A stretch of DNA of 64,000 bases. It comes from Mycobacterium sp. AZCC_0083. GTDB taxonomy: Bacteria > Actinomycetota > Actinomycetes > Mycobacteriales > Mycobacteriaceae. Below are positions 36,843 to 43,872 of this stretch, in pieces. Each line of letters begins with the position of its first letter. The stretch's first letter is position 1. The stretch is taken from positions 1 to 64,000 of the forward strand of contig NZ_JACHGP010000004.1 in assembly GCF_014202335.1 (NCBI RefSeq), in the 5' to 3' direction. Below the pieces are notes generated by a model. That model searched no databases. It was not told the DNA's origin and worked only from the letters and a program-made list of their open reading frames with translations. Both the position numbers and the translations under genes were made by a program.

Positions 36843-36897
36843 GCCCCAAACTCTACGGAGTTCACGGCGGCGGGGCCGCGCACTACCGTCAGTGCTC

Positions 36898-37755
36898 GTG
36901 GTGAACGGACTCGGCATCGTCGTCACCCTCGACGGGGCGGTGATCGACCCAGGGGCGCCGTCGGTCTATGCCGACGACCCAACGCTGTTGCGCGGCGATG
37001 GCGTCTTCGAGACGCTGCTGCTCCGCGACGGCCGACCGTCCCTGCTGGGGGCGCACCTGGCCCGGTTGGCGGTGTCGGCGGCCATCACCGGTTTGGCCGC
37101 ACCCGAACCCGCACGATGGCGGCACGCCGTGGCGGCCGCGGCCGCGCTGTGGACCGGCGACGGGGACGCGGTGCTGCGGTTGGTGCTGGGCCGCGGACGC
37201 GCATCGGGGCCGACGGCCTTCGTGACCGTCTCCGCGGTCCCCGAGCGGGCTCTCGTGGCGCGACGAGACGGCGTGGCGGCGGTGACCCTCGGCCGCGGCG
37301 TACGCGCCAATGGCGATGGGCACGCACCGTGGTCGGTGGCCGGCGTGAAGTCGTTGTCCTACGCGCCGAACACCGCTGCACTCCGGCACGCCGAGCGCGT
37401 CGGCGCACAGGACGTGGTGTTCGTCGGCTCCGACGGTTCGGTGTTGGAGGGGCCGCGATCGGCGGTCCTCATCGCCACCGACGACGGTGTATTGCTAACT
37501 CCGCCCGCGTCGCTGCCGATCCTGCCGGGTACCACCGTCCGCGCCGCGTTCGACGAGGCGCGCGAACGCGGCCTGGTGTGCGAGGAACGTCCGATCGATG
37601 TCGCTGAACTCGTTGCTGCCCAGGGTGTCTGGTTACTGTCGAGCGTCACGCTGGCCGCCAGGGTGCATACGCTGGACGGGGTGCCGTTGCGGCACGCGCC
37701 CATGGCGGCGGAGGTGGCTGGCCTCGTCGATGCCGCGATCATGCGCGCCGATTGA
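36898..37755 (+). CDS. Class IV aminotransferase, probable aminodeoxychorismate lyase (Rv0812-like)
   Basis: From GTG 36898 (or the adjacent GTG 36901) the product is 285 aa. It is a fold-type IV PLP enzyme: RGDGVFETLLLRDGRP near the start, the PLP lysine in VAGVKSLSYAPNTAALRHA, and SDGSVLEGPRSAVLIA and ILPGTTVR later. The family includes PabC (4-amino-4-deoxychorismate lyase, making p-aminobenzoate), D-amino acid and branched-chain aminotransferases. Rv0812 has been reported to act in p-aminobenzoate synthesis, so a pabC role is likely. It is next to a folate-binding YgfZ protein. Substrate specificity is not visible in the sequence. Confidence 0.82.
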   Translation: MVNGLGIVVTLDGAVIDPGAPSVYADDPTLLRGDGVFETLLLRDGRPSLLGAHLARLAVSAAITGLAAPEPARWRHAVAAAAALWTGDGDAVLRLVLGRGRASGPTAFVTVSAVPERALVARRDGVAAVTLGRGVRANGDGHAPWSVAGVKSLSYAPNTAALRHAERVGAQDVVFVGSDGSVLEGPRSAVLIATDDGVLLTPPASLPILPGTTVRAAFDEARERGLVCEERPIDVAELVAAQGVWLLSSVTLAARVHTLDGVPLRHAPMAAEVAGLVDAAIMRAD

Positions 37756-37773
37756 GCGGCAGGCGAAAAACGG

Positions 37774-37802
37774 TTGTCGGCCTCAGACTTCGGGAGTACG
37801 GT
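37774..37802 (+). promoter_or_regulatory. SigA-type promoter for the structured RNA
   Basis: TTGTCG (37774-37779), exactly 17 nt, then TACGGT (37797-37802). This spacing and similarity to TTGACA/TATAAT predict a transcript starting at about 37809. Confidence 0.5.
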
Positions 37803-37836
37803 CGCTCGTACACAAGGAAGGAGGTGGTCCGCCGAA

Positions 37837-37875
37837 TTGATTAACTTATGGACATGTGAGGTGGCTGCAAGCTAG
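37837..37875 (+). CDS. Possible 12-residue ORF inside the structured RNA
   Basis: TTG 37837 to TAG 37875 reads MINLWTCEVAAS. The start is 12 nt past an exceptionally strong AAGGAGGT. The codons overlap the 5' arms of two RNA helices, so translation would open them. A three-codon frame from ATG 37848 is an alternative. Reality unproven. Confidence 0.3.
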   Translation: MINLWTCEVAAS

Positions 37876-37950
37876 CAGCGCCGGGCGTATTCGTTGCTCT
37901 ACGCGCAAGTGAATCACCTGCGCGCGCTAGCGAATTCCCCGCAGCCACCC

Positions 37951-38000
37951 GGCCCCCGAGCCCCTCGGTCCGTCCAACCAGGAACCAAGGCTCGGGGGCC
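37951..38000 (+). terminator. GC hairpin ending the structured RNA
   Basis: GGCCCCCGAGCC (37951-37962) and GGCTCGGGGGCC (37989-38000) form a perfect 12-bp stem with a 26-nt loop. No T-run follows, which is usual in mycobacteria. Confidence 0.6.
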
Positions 38001-38036
38001 GCTCCATGTCTGGCGACCACTCGATACGCCAGACGA

Positions 38037-38068
38037 CAGTGGGCCCCGCTCAAGAGCGGGGCCCACTG
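38037..38068 (-). terminator. Terminator hairpin of the GjpA-like gene
   Basis: CAGTGGGCCCCGCTC and its perfect complement form a 15-bp stem with a 2-nt loop, 17 nt beyond the stop codon at 38086. It could act in both directions. Confidence 0.75.
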
Positions 38069-38089
38069 GTCTTGAAGGGGTGTGACTAC
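38059..38089. repeat. 31-bp exact repeat, copy 1 (gjpA-like stop region)
   Basis: This 31-bp stretch spans the stop codon and half of the terminator stem of the GjpA-like gene. An identical copy is at 39937-39967. Confidence 0.85.
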
Positions 38090-39453
38090 GCAGCAGCGCC
38101 GGACGAACTGCTGCTGCCGCCGGATGCGCCGCCACCGGCTGCGCCGCTACCGCTTCCGGAAGCACCGCTACCGGACGCACCACTGCCCGAGCCTGATGCG
38201 CCAGTGCCGCTGCCGGAGCCGGTGCTCTCGGAGCCCGTGGAGCCCGAGCCCGTCTCGCTCCCGGTCGAACCGCTCGGCTTCGTGGGCTCACCCGGCTTGC
38301 CGGGCTCGGCCTTGTTGCCACCGGTGGCATCGGTGCCACCGTTTGGCGTGGTAGTGCTGCCCGACGTCGCACCCGATTCCGGCTTCGTCTCGGGCTTGGT
38401 TTCGGTTGGGGTGGAAGGAGTCTCGGGCGTCGTCGCAGCAGGCTCCGTCGCGGTGGGTTCCGTCGCGGCGGGCTCCGTTGCGGCGGGTTCTGCCGCGGTG
38501 GTCTCCGCCGTTGCCGTCTTGGCCTCAGGCGTCGCCACCGTCTCGGAGCCCAGCGTGGCAGTCGCAACCGACAACGCGGCCGACGGCAGCGCCGACGGGC
38601 TGGTGTCGGCTACCTTCGCCGCAAGGGGCGTGGCCGTCGCTGGTGCGATCGCCTGGGCGAACGTGTTGAGGGCCTGCATCACCTGGTCGATCAGTCCGCC
38701 TGGGCTGAGGAGACCGGGGGCGCCGGAGAAGGCAAATCCGTTCAGCACTGCGTTGACGATCGCGCCGGGGGTGGCGACGATCGCGCCGACCGCGCCAAAC
38801 AGGTCCCCGGTTTTCAGGGCATCGACGACGGCCTGTACTTGAAACGCGGTCGCTTGGAGGGTGCCGTTGATCGTGCCGATGGCTCCCAAACCCATGAAAA
38901 GCAGAGTGTTCGGAACCTTCGCGACGACGTTCGCGACGTTCTGCACCATGGTGACCGGAATTTGAAGCAGGTCGAGCAGCGGGAAGACCGGGCCGATGAT
39001 GAGTCCGAGCCCGGCACTGAACAACGTGTTGTAACCCTCGTAGATCTGGCCGGCCAGGATCTGGCTCAAGCCTTGTTGAACCCCTGCCGGGAAGCCATAC
39101 GGGTTGTCGAATCGCAAGCTATCGACGAGATTCGAGAACGAGGATTGCAGCGCGGTGACCGTCTGCCCGACGTAGCCGGCCCCGTTGAGGATCAGCTGGT
39201 GCACGATCGGCAACGGGTTGTTCAGATAGTTTTGGACCAGCGTGCCGCCGTTGGCGAGAGTGTCCTGGATGATCTGCGCCCACTGCTCGATGGGGTTCGC
39301 CGCCGCAGTCAGCGCAACCTGTGCCGAAGAGACCGCTCGCGCTTGGAGTTCGGCGATGGCGGGCATCGGCTGGGCGATCGGGGCAAGCGCGATCGCACCT
39401 GCACCCGCCAGCGCAATACCCATGTTGAGACGTGATCGAACGGCAACCTGCAT
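38086..39453 (-). CDS. Secreted GjpA-like (putative outer-membrane porin) protein with low-complexity tail
   Basis: From ATG 39453, with AAGGAG 6-7 nt before it, the product is 455 aa. A signal peptide (LNMGIALAGAGAIALAPIAQ) leads to an Ala/Leu/Asn-rich domain of about 220 residues (QVALTAAANPIEQWAQII; IPVTMVQNVANVVAKVPNTL; LLSPGGLIDQVMQALNTFAQ) that I associate with proteins named outer membrane porin GjpA. From about residue 290 the chain is low complexity: TEPAAT-type repeats, then a Ser/Gly/Ala tail. It is not a PE or PPE protein. The pore function is inferred from the family name only. A long AT-rich region precedes it. Confidence 0.72.
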   Translation of the reverse strand: MQVAVRSRLNMGIALAGAGAIALAPIAQPMPAIAELQARAVSSAQVALTAAANPIEQWAQIIQDTLANGGTLVQNYLNNPLPIVHQLILNGAGYVGQTVTALQSSFSNLVDSLRFDNPYGFPAGVQQGLSQILAGQIYEGYNTLFSAGLGLIIGPVFPLLDLLQIPVTMVQNVANVVAKVPNTLLFMGLGAIGTINGTLQATAFQVQAVVDALKTGDLFGAVGAIVATPGAIVNAVLNGFAFSGAPGLLSPGGLIDQVMQALNTFAQAIAPATATPLAAKVADTSPSALPSAALSVATATLGSETVATPEAKTATAETTAAEPAATEPAATEPTATEPAATTPETPSTPTETKPETKPESGATSGSTTTPNGGTDATGGNKAEPGKPGEPTKPSGSTGSETGSGSTGSESTGSGSGTGASGSGSGASGSGASGSGSGAAGGGASGGSSSSSGAAA

Positions 39454-39860
39454 GCCATCTCTCCTTAATTGACGAGGTCGTGACGCCGGAAAGTTACCTG
39501 AGCAGAAGCTGTGCTTCGGCAAGATTTTTTGGGTTCGTTGCAGCGCCCTGACCACCCGCAATCAGCAACGAGATGGGTCCTTGCTGGTCATTGGAGTCGT
39601 TATCCAAGGTAAGCAAAGCGCCATTTAAATGCGGATAATTAAATCTGCAACGACCCCGCGAGTATATTTAAAACACGTTCTATTTCGTGTTTCGATTTGC
39701 CATAGATCAGAGATCTAGAACAACTTCCAGGTAAAGGCCGGTATTCGCAGCAATTCCTTACGTAGCTACTCCCAATTGGGACTAATGTCTCTCACCGCGA
39801 GATCAGACGCAGTCCTGTCGAGCGCCAGCAACGGTTGGAACACACCACCTGCCGGTCAGT
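39454..39860. other. AT-rich non-coding region upstream of the GjpA-like gene
   Basis: About 400 nt without a credible gene. The part from about 39600 to 39770 is strongly AT-rich (TTTAAATG, ATAATTAAAT, TATATTTAAAA), unlike the rest of the window. This is typical of Lsr2-bound or horizontally acquired promoter DNA in mycobacteria. The promoter of the GjpA-like gene should lie here. Confidence 0.7.
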
Positions 39861-39926
39861 GGATCCCTGATGGCTTCGCCAGACGCTTGCTGGCTGAATC
39901 TGCGGGTAGTCCAAGGGGATTCAGTG
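39861..39926 (-). pseudogene. Relic of a marR 3' end
   Basis: 66 bp match the 3' part of the MarR gene (40028-40093) at about 80% identity, in the same orientation, but no frame is open. The homology stops at 39926. Confidence 0.7.
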
Positions 39927-39936
39927 AGACGCCGAT

Positions 39937-40000
39937 GGGCCCACTGGTCTTGAAGGGGTGTGACTACTCAGCGCCGACGGACGAGTCGCTGCCGGCAACG
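39937..40000 (-). pseudogene. Relic of a gjpA-like 3' end
   Basis: 31 bp are identical to 38059-38089, and the adjoining bases keep the pattern of the gene's tail (AGSDSSVGAE then stop, against GGSSSSSGAAA then stop). Only the last codons and half of the terminator stem survive. Confidence 0.72.
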
Positions 40001-40001
40001 G

Positions 40002-40562
40002 TCATGACGGACCATCTTTCGATGCGCGGTTCGGTAATCGCTTCGCCAGACGCTTCTTGGCTGAATTTGCCGGTGGACCAAGGTGATTCATTCCGGTGTT
40101 GATCCGCCGGCTACTGTCGCCAAGCGCTGCCATCTGTGGCCGTGACAGCTGATTCAGGTAGTGCCTGCGCACTGCCTTCGCGTAGGTCACCAGTGCCGGT
40201 CTGATCCGCGCCAGACCGTCGTGGGTGATGGTCGCGACCACACCGCGCCGATCGCGATTGCTGGTGCTGCGCTGCACCAGCCCTTGCGACTCCAGCCGCC
40301 GGATCTGTTGGCTCACTCGACTCGGCGTCAACATCAGAGCGTGGGCCAGATCGCCCATTCGCGCGGATCCGGAGTGGGACGCAGCCAGCATTTCCAGTAG
40401 CAGCACGTCGAACAGCGTGAGCTTGTGCGCGTCCATCAACTTCCGGTTCAGCAAGATGTAGAGCCGCATCGCCGCGTCGAGGAAGTGTTGCCAACTGCGC
40501 TGCTCGGTGTCGTCGAGTGCCGGTGGATCACTTGGTGGAAACTCCAGACACCCGTCGTCCAT
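40002..40562 (-). CDS. MarR-family transcriptional regulator
   Basis: The 186-aa protein has a winged-helix domain at about 45-125: TLFDVLLLEMLAASHSGSARMGDLAHALMLTPSRV begins it, followed by SQQIRRLESQGLVQRSTSNRDRRGVVATIT (recognition helix and wing). The C-terminal helix is unusually basic (KKRLAKRLPNRASKDG). Its 3' part is present as a decayed second copy at 39861. It is the nearest regulator to the GjpA-like gene and to the divergent solute-binding lipoprotein gene, so either may be a target. The ligand is unknown. Confidence 0.87.
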   Translation of the reverse strand: MDDGCLEFPPSDPPALDDTEQRSWQHFLDAAMRLYILLNRKLMDAHKLTLFDVLLLEMLAASHSGSARMGDLAHALMLTPSRVSQQIRRLESQGLVQRSTSNRDRRGVVATITHDGLARIRPALVTYAKAVRRHYLNQLSRPQMAALGDSSRRINTGMNHLGPPANSAKKRLAKRLPNRASKDGPS

Positions 40563-40690
40563 GGGCGGTGATGCTAGGCGGCACTGTTCATCCGCCGCCT
40601 CTGAATTTTGAAAGTGACTTCATCGGATGTCAGCCATCGGCGCTGAACACATGGCTAGCCACCGACCGTCGGGTGGGCGATGATGCGGCG

Positions 40691-41527
40691 ATGCGCAGTG
40701 TGCTGGCCTCGGTGGTTACCGTGGTCGTGTTCGCTGCGGCGTGCGCGGCCCCCGCCGAGACGACGATGCCACGGTCCGAGCGGTGCACCACTGACTCGCT
40801 GAAGACCATGTACCCCGGCGTGCTGACCGTGGGAACCGATCAACCCGTGTACCCGCCCTGGTACATGGGCGACAACCCGACCAGTGGCGAGGGCTTCGAA
40901 TCCGCCTTGGCGTATGCGGTTGCCGGTCATCTAGGCTACCGACGGGACGTCGTCCGGTGGGTGCGGGTGCCGTTCAACGCCGCGTTGGACCCTGGCCCAA
41001 AGTCGTTCGACATCAACCTCTCCGAGTTCTCGATCACCCAGCAACGGCAGGGCGCGGTCGACTTCTCGTCACCGTACTTCGACGTGACGCAGGCCGTCGT
41101 CGCGGTGAAGACGTCGCCCGCTGCCAACGTCCGCGATCTCGGTGGCCTCAAGTCGCTGAAACTCGGTGTGCAAGTGGGCACTACGAGCTACACGGCCGCG
41201 ATAGCCGTGGGCGCCAGCATCCCGGTCTCGGTGTACAACACCAACGGCGACGCCAAGATGGCGCTCAACACTGGCGAGATCGACGCGCTGGTGGCCGATT
41301 TGCCGACCGCTTTCGCCGTCGCGGGGGAGCTGCGCGACGGTGTGATCATCGGCCAGTTGCCGGACGTAGCAGGGGAAGTCGAGCAGTTCGGCATCGTGCT
41401 CGGCAAGAACAGTCCGCTGACCCGGTGCGTGTCGTCCGCGGTCGATGCGCTGCGGACGGACGGCACGCTGACCAAGCTGCAGGAGACGTGGCTCTCCGAT
41501 GCAGGGAAGGCTCCCGTGCTGTCGTAG
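40691..41527 (+). CDS. Amino-acid-type ABC transporter substrate-binding lipoprotein (orphan)
   Basis: From ATG 40691 the product is 278 aa. A lipobox signal (LASVVTVVVFAAACAAP) predicts lipidation at Cys18. The rest is the SBP family 3 fold: LTVGTDQPVYPPWYMGDNP, EGFESALAYAVAGHLGY, FDINLSEFSITQQRQGAVDF and LKLGVQVGTTSYTAA. These are the expected ligand-facing blocks, for a polar amino acid or similar solute. No permease or ATPase gene is adjacent, so it either serves a distant transporter or acts as a sensor. It is divergent from MarR. Confidence 0.87.
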   Translation: MRSVLASVVTVVVFAAACAAPAETTMPRSERCTTDSLKTMYPGVLTVGTDQPVYPPWYMGDNPTSGEGFESALAYAVAGHLGYRRDVVRWVRVPFNAALDPGPKSFDINLSEFSITQQRQGAVDFSSPYFDVTQAVVAVKTSPAANVRDLGGLKSLKLGVQVGTTSYTAAIAVGASIPVSVYNTNGDAKMALNTGEIDALVADLPTAFAVAGELRDGVIIGQLPDVAGEVEQFGIVLGKNSPLTRCVSSAVDALRTDGTLTKLQETWLSDAGKAPVLS

Positions 41528-41536
41528 TGCGCTCGG

Positions 41537-41806
41537 TCAGGACGCCGGTCCCGGCGCCTTGTCCGCACAGGCCTGCTGTGCGTTCGCCCAGGTCTGCGGA
41601 TCGACGCCAGGAGGTGCAGCGGGCCCGGCAGGCGGCGTTGGCACCCCGTTGTGGGCAAGGCAGGACGCATACGAACCGTGGCCCACCGGTTGGGTCGTTG
41701 GTGCGGGTTGCGGTTCGGTCGGAGATCCGCAGGACGCGGCGAAGAGGGCGACCGTGAAGAGCGCGACCGCGGCGCTGACGCGCGCGGCCGGGTGGGGCAA
41801 CCGCAT
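41537..41806 (-). CDS. Small putative lipoprotein
   Basis: The 89-aa product has a signal sequence ending in a lipobox (VALFTVALFAASCGSP), so Cys26 should be lipidated. The mature chain is short and Pro-rich with two further Cys (YASCLAHNGV; NAQQACADKA), which may pair. ATG 41806 shares one base with the upstream nitrobindin stop (TGATG), so it is the last gene of that operon. No known family was recognised. Confidence 0.8.
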   Translation of the reverse strand: MRLPHPAARVSAAVALFTVALFAASCGSPTEPQPAPTTQPVGHGSYASCLAHNGVPTPPAGPAAPPGVDPQTWANAQQACADKAPGPAS

Positions 41807-42471
41807 CAGCCGACGAACCGCGTCAGCCGGGCGGACAGATGCGGCACCAGGCCGCCGTCGGCGTCGACGCGCTCCTCGACGTAGGCGAGGTCACCGCCCT
41901 CGACGATGCCGTAGAGCCGCTTGGCGCCGCCGACGAGGACGCCGGACTTGCTGCGGGCCAACGCATCCGTCACGAGCTCCCAGGATGACTGGGTGATCGG
42001 GCTGCCGTAGAACAGCTCGACGTAGCCAGCCGAATGGGCGAGCAGCAGTTCGATGGCCTGTGACTCGGCGACGTCGTTCGGGTCGTCGACGAAACGCCAG
42101 TAACCGGTCTCACGCAGACTCGGCCCTTCGTATTCGCCAGTGTCGGAGAGACGCCAAGAGCGGGCTTCCCAGTTCAGGTAATCACGGCCGTCGTGGGACA
42201 CGATGATCTGTTGGCCGAATCGGTAGTCGCCCTGCGCATCGCGGCCCTCGCCGTCGCCGCGCCAGACGCCGACAAGGGGCAGCAGCGCGAGGAGAGCGTC
42301 GTTGAGTCCGACGCCTTCGCGGAGGTTGGCGGTGTCGGCGGGAAGCGGAAGGTCCTCGAAGCCGGGCACATTGCGCGCTGCGGTGGCCTTGGCCCGCTCA
42401 ACGGCTGCCGCGACGGCGCGGTCTCCGGAAAGCTGGGGAACCGAACCCTGGGGGATGTCCTCGGCGCTCAC
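41806..42471 (-). CDS. Nitrobindin-type haem-binding protein (Rv0813c-like)
   Basis: The 221-aa protein has the ten-stranded barrel of the nitrobindin/THAP4 family: [19 protein letters not shown] is the signature, with [20 protein letters not shown] and [16 protein letters not shown] later. The family binds haem through a C-terminal His and handles nitric oxide or peroxynitrite; HLSARLTRF at the C-terminus would supply that His. The start is GTG 42471, which overlaps the stop of the small membrane protein (TAGTG). Rv0813c is the M. tuberculosis counterpart. Confidence 0.9.
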   Translation of the reverse strand: MSAEDIPQGSVPQLSGDRAVAAAVERAKATAARNVPGFEDLPLPADTANLREGVGLNDALLALLPLVGVWRGDGEGRDAQGDYRFGQQIIVSHDGRDYLNWEARSWRLSDTGEYEGPSLRETGYWRFVDDPNDVAESQAIELLLAHSAGYVELFYGSPITQSSWELVTDALARSKSGVLVGGAKRLYGIVEGGDLAYVEERVDADGGLVPHLSARLTRFVG

Positions 42472-42566
42472 TAGTCGTCAGTGATCAGCCGGTACACCGC
42501 GTACAGCGCGAACCAGGTGATGACCACGGTCGCCGCAACGAGCATGATCTCGAAGAAGAGCACCAC
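42471..42566 (-). CDS. 31-residue single-pass membrane protein
   Basis: The frame from GTG 42566 reads through one strongly hydrophobic helix ([20 protein letters not shown]) and ends RLITDD. A -10-like TAGACT lies 7 nt upstream, so the mRNA is probably leaderless and starts at this codon. The stop overlaps the nitrobindin GTG, making this the first gene of a three-gene operon. A later ATG (42545) would cut the helix. The function is unknown. Confidence 0.65.
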   Translation of the reverse strand: MVLFFEIMLVAATVVITWFALYAVYRLITDD

Positions 42567-42573
42567 GATGTTG

Positions 42574-42579
42574 AGTCTA
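42574..42579 (-). promoter_or_regulatory. Putative -10 of the nitrobindin operon (leaderless)
   Basis: TAGACT on the minus strand, 7 nt before GTG 42566. Confidence 0.5.
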
Positions 42580-42580
42580 T

Positions 42581-42641
42581 CCGGCGGGCAGGAGCGGAGC
42601 GACCGGGGGATCGACGTCCGGCGGGCAGGAGCGGAGCGACC
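42581..42641. repeat. Two direct copies of a 24-bp sequence
   Basis: The 24-bp unit containing CAGGAGCGGAGCGACC occurs at 42581-42604 and 42618-42641, 37 bp apart, each followed by a G-run. It lies just upstream of the -10 of the nitrobindin operon, across its -35 region. Confidence 0.8.
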
Positions 42642-42661
42642 CGGGGGTTCAGCCCAGCCTC

Positions 42662-42691
42662 AGCGGTGCCCCGACACGTCGGGGCACCGCT
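42662..42691 (-). terminator. Terminator of the sulfurtransferase operon
   Basis: AGCGGTGCCCCGA and its perfect complement form a 13-bp stem with a CACG loop, 8 nt beyond the sseC stop. Confidence 0.8.
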
Positions 42692-42698
42692 CGTCGGA

Positions 42699-43001
42699 CT
42701 AGGCGACCTTGACGTCGACCTCGTGGATGCCTGCACCGGACGGCGCGACGCTGGCGTCGCCGTTGCCTGCGGGCGACAGGGCGCGCAGCGTCCAGGTGCC
42801 GGGCGCGGCGAAGAACCGGAAGTCGCCGGTGGCCGACGCGACGACCTCGGCGGTGAACTCGTCACTGGAGTCCAGCAGGCGCACGAACGCACCGCCCACG
42901 GACTGGCCAGCGCCGTCGACGACGCGGCCGGTGATCACCGTCTCCTTCTCGAGGTCAACGCTGGCGGGCAACGTCAGTCCTTGCTTCGGTGCTGAGCACA
43001 T
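42699..43001 (-). CDS. sseC: SseC family protein (DUF1416)
   Basis: From ATG 43001 the product is 100 aa (MCSAPKQGLTLPASVDLEKE), 1 nt after the cysA2 stop. It consists of a carboxypeptidase-regulatory-like beta sandwich (TVITGRVVDGAGQSVGGAFV; FRFFAAPGTWTLRAL). It always accompanies the thiosulfate sulfurtransferase in mycobacteria (sseC2-cysA2, Rv0814c-Rv0815c), so a role with it in sulfur transfer is likely, but its biochemical role is not established. The conserved Cys2 may carry sulfur. Confidence 0.88.
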   Translation of the reverse strand: MCSAPKQGLTLPASVDLEKETVITGRVVDGAGQSVGGAFVRLLDSSDEFTAEVVASATGDFRFFAAPGTWTLRALSPAGNGDASVAPSGAGIHEVDVKVA

Positions 43002-43002
43002 A

Positions 43003-43836
43003 TCAACTTCCCAACTCAATCGGGACTCCCACCAGGGAGCCGTATTCGGTCCAACTGCCGTCGTAGTTCTTCACATTCGTGTGGCCGAGAAGCTCACGCA
43101 GCACGAACCAGGTGTGCGACGAACGCTCACCGATCCGGCAGTACGCGATGGTCTCCTTCGATCCGTCGAGCCCAGCGTCGGCGTACAACGCGGCGAGAGC
43201 GTCGTCGGACTTGAAGGTCCCGTCCTCGTTGGCCGCCTTGCTCCACGGAACATTGATGGCGGTCGGGATATGCCCAGCCCGCTGACTCTGTTCCTGAGGC
43301 AGGTGCGCCGGCGCCAGGATCTTGCCCGAGAACTCGTCGGGGGAACGGACGTCGACCAGGTTCTTGTCCCCGATGGCGGCGATGACCTCGTCACGGAATG
43401 CGCGGATGTCGTTGTCCGGCGCTTGCGCGGTGTACGACGTCGACGCGCGATCGGGCACGTCCTTGACGAGCGGGCGGCCGTCCAGCTCCCACTTCTTGCG
43501 GCCACCGTCGAGCAGCTTCACGTCCTGGTGGCCGTACAGCTTGAAGTACCAGTAGGCGTACGCGGCGAACCAGTTGTTGTTGCCGCCGTAGAGGATCACG
43601 GTGTCGTCGTTGCTGATGCCCTTGTCCGACAGCAGCTTGGAGAACTGCTGGGCGTCGACGAAGTCGCGCTTGACCTGGTCCTGCAGCTCGGTCTTCCAGT
43701 CCAGCCTGACGGCGCCGGCGATGTGGCCGCCTTCGTAGGCGCTGGTGTCCTCGTCGACCTCGACGAATACGGTGTTCGGCGCGTCGAGATTGCTCTCGGC
43801 CCAGTCAGTCGTGACCAGGACGTCGGAGCGTGTCAT
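43003..43836 (-). CDS. cysA2: Thiosulfate sulfurtransferase (rhodanese, CysA2 type)
   Basis: The 277-aa protein has two rhodanese domains. The N-terminal inactive one includes VDEDTSAYEGGHIAGAVRLDW and DDTVILYGGNNNWFAAYAYW. The C-terminal active one has VDVRSPDEFSGKI and the active-site loop CRIGERSSH with the persulfide Cys at about 233. It moves sulfane sulfur from thiosulfate to acceptors. It lies in the operon poly-Cys ORF, DUF4395, cysA2, sseC, under probable cysteine control. Confidence 0.95.
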   Translation of the reverse strand: MTRSDVLVTTDWAESNLDAPNTVFVEVDEDTSAYEGGHIAGAVRLDWKTELQDQVKRDFVDAQQFSKLLSDKGISNDDTVILYGGNNNWFAAYAYWYFKLYGHQDVKLLDGGRKKWELDGRPLVKDVPDRASTSYTAQAPDNDIRAFRDEVIAAIGDKNLVDVRSPDEFSGKILAPAHLPQEQSQRAGHIPTAINVPWSKAANEDGTFKSDDALAALYADAGLDGSKETIAYCRIGERSSHTWFVLRELLGHTNVKNYDGSWTEYGSLVGVPIELGS

Positions 43837-43872
43837 GGATGAAATCCTTTCGATTGCTTCGCGATTCGGCCG

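Larger units (their letters stand above)
37809..38000 (+). ncRNA. Candidate structured RNA, about 190 nt, function unknown
   Basis: This lies in the 330-nt gap after the aminotransferase gene. It follows a promoter-like sequence and ends in a 12-bp GC hairpin. Nested helices are visible: GGTGGCTGC (37860-37868) with GCAGCCACC (37941-37949); GCTAGC plus GCGC (37871-37881, one bulged A) with GCGC plus GCTAGC (37922-37931); and GCGTA (37885-37889) with TACGC (37900-37904). Near the 5' end AAGGAGGTGGTCC matches the anti-Shine-Dalgarno complement at nearly every base, followed by short ORFs. There is no plus-strand gene downstream, so it is not an ordinary leader. I do not recognise an Rfam family. 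Confidence 0.5.

Noticed and set aside
37809..38000. tmRNA, RNase P or 6C RNA
   Set aside because: None of their conserved motifs (tRNA-like ends, P4 core, C-rich loops) are present.
38006..38842. 278-aa plus-strand frame, Ser/Val/Pro-rich
   Set aside because: It is the complement of the low-complexity tail of the GjpA-like gene; no ribosome-binding site or known fold.
38086..39453. PE-PGRS protein
   Set aside because: There is no N-terminal PE domain and the repeats are Ser/Gly/Ala and TEPAAT, not GGAGGX.
42581..42641. Possible CRISPR repeats
   Set aside because: Only two copies with a 13-nt spacer; no array and no cas genes.
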